This document shows, one piece after another, positions 63,919-64,000 of a DNA stretch of 64,000 bases. The position numbers and the translations under genes are program-made. Positions within the stretch are counted from its first letter, which is position 1; each line of letters begins with the position of its first letter. The notes below the pieces were generated by a model, which saw only the letters and a program-made list of their open reading frames with translations, did not search any database and was not told where the DNA came from. The stretch comes from Amycolatopsis azurea DSM 43854 (lineage in GTDB: Bacteria; Actinomycetota; Actinomycetes; Mycobacteriales; Pseudonocardiaceae): NCBI RefSeq assembly GCF_001995215.1, contig NZ_MUXN01000021.1:1-64000 (forward strand), read 5' to 3'.

Positions 63919-64000
63919 GTGGCCACATCAGCACTGGCGGCCGTCGATTTCGGTCAAGGCGTGTCCAGCGCCTGGAGTTCGGTCGCCACCTTCGTCCCGA
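63919..64000 (+). CDS. Start of a probable membrane protein, truncated by the window
   Basis: Only 27 residues are present, beginning VATSALAAVDFGQGVSSAWSS from GTG 63919 (GGGAAGGGAG upstream). The start resembles actinomycete mechanosensitive-channel-family proteins (…AWSSVATFVP), which continue with a long helix, but the helix is beyond the window. The call is tentative. The hairpin above overlaps its ribosome site. Confidence 0.4.
   Translation, partial: MATSALAAVDFGQGVSSAWSSVATFVP

Overview
The window comes from a high-GC actinomycete, most likely Pseudonocardiaceae and Amycolatopsis-like. The signs are strong GC3 codon use, many GTG/TTG and apparently leaderless starts, a NIT-domain sensor kinase, DUF3558-like lipid-side domains, LytR-CpsA-Psr proteins, and a CysM/CysO/Mec sulfur module. 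The block at about 34.4-50.0 kb has the same gene set as the M. tuberculosis segment from dinG and pncB1 through clpS, a P1 peptidase, mec, cysO, cysM, rhomboid, murI, an MBL protein, rph and rdgB. The serB-ctaD pair is also conserved with mycobacteria.

Layout. 1-7 kb holds a partial nitrate/nitrite-sensing histidine kinase, a small membrane protein, a kynureninase/TenA-like pair and a long-chain acyl-CoA ligase. 7-20 kb holds a MDMPI-fold protein, an SDR, an MFS exporter, a membrane diguanylate cyclase, a phospholipase A2 fused to a polytopic membrane domain, an LCP ligase, an XRE regulator, and a Baeyer-Villiger-type monooxygenase with a divergent TetR. 20.1-23.1 kb is an accessory islet beside a tRNA. 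It carries a nucleotidyltransferase/HEPN-like pair with iterated operators, then a caspase, a membrane LytR_C-like protein and an EACC1-like protein. 23-34 kb holds a fused ArsR-AHSA1 regulator with a RibD-like reductase, an aminotransferase, a reduced SDR, dnaE1, a LysR regulator, a GH25 lysozyme, a lipoprotein and a Bcp peroxiredoxin. 34-50 kb is the conserved housekeeping block (rdgB-rph-MBL-murI-rhomboid; mec-cysO-cysM; clpS-DUF2017-P1 peptidase; pncB-pncA-aldolase; bioY; dinG). 50-64 kb holds OsmC, a Ser/Thr kinase, Pth2-like, serB, ctaD, an APH-like kinase, a GT1 glycosyltransferase, an alpha/beta hydrolase, a GNAT enzyme, an AraC regulator, a methyltransferase, an alkaline-phosphatase-fold protein, an FmdB zinc ribbon and the start of a probable membrane channel.

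Two things stand out. First, the islet at 20.2-22.95 kb looks like a defence or programmed-death cassette: a toxin-antitoxin-like MNT/HEPN pair divergent from a minimal caspase/EACC1 operon, next to a tRNA gene with a UAG anticodon but a class I body. Second, the intergenic spaces carry several families of long, near-perfect palindromes whose copies differ by paired (compensatory) changes. They sit at gene 3' ends and never in divergent promoter gaps. Three of the hairpin types are assembled into a composite element of about 300 bp, present in opposite orientations at 34.07-34.36 kb and 57.77-58.07 kb, with a relative at 39.75-39.99 kb.

All calls come from reading the sequence and provided translations by eye. 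No database search or folding calculation was run.
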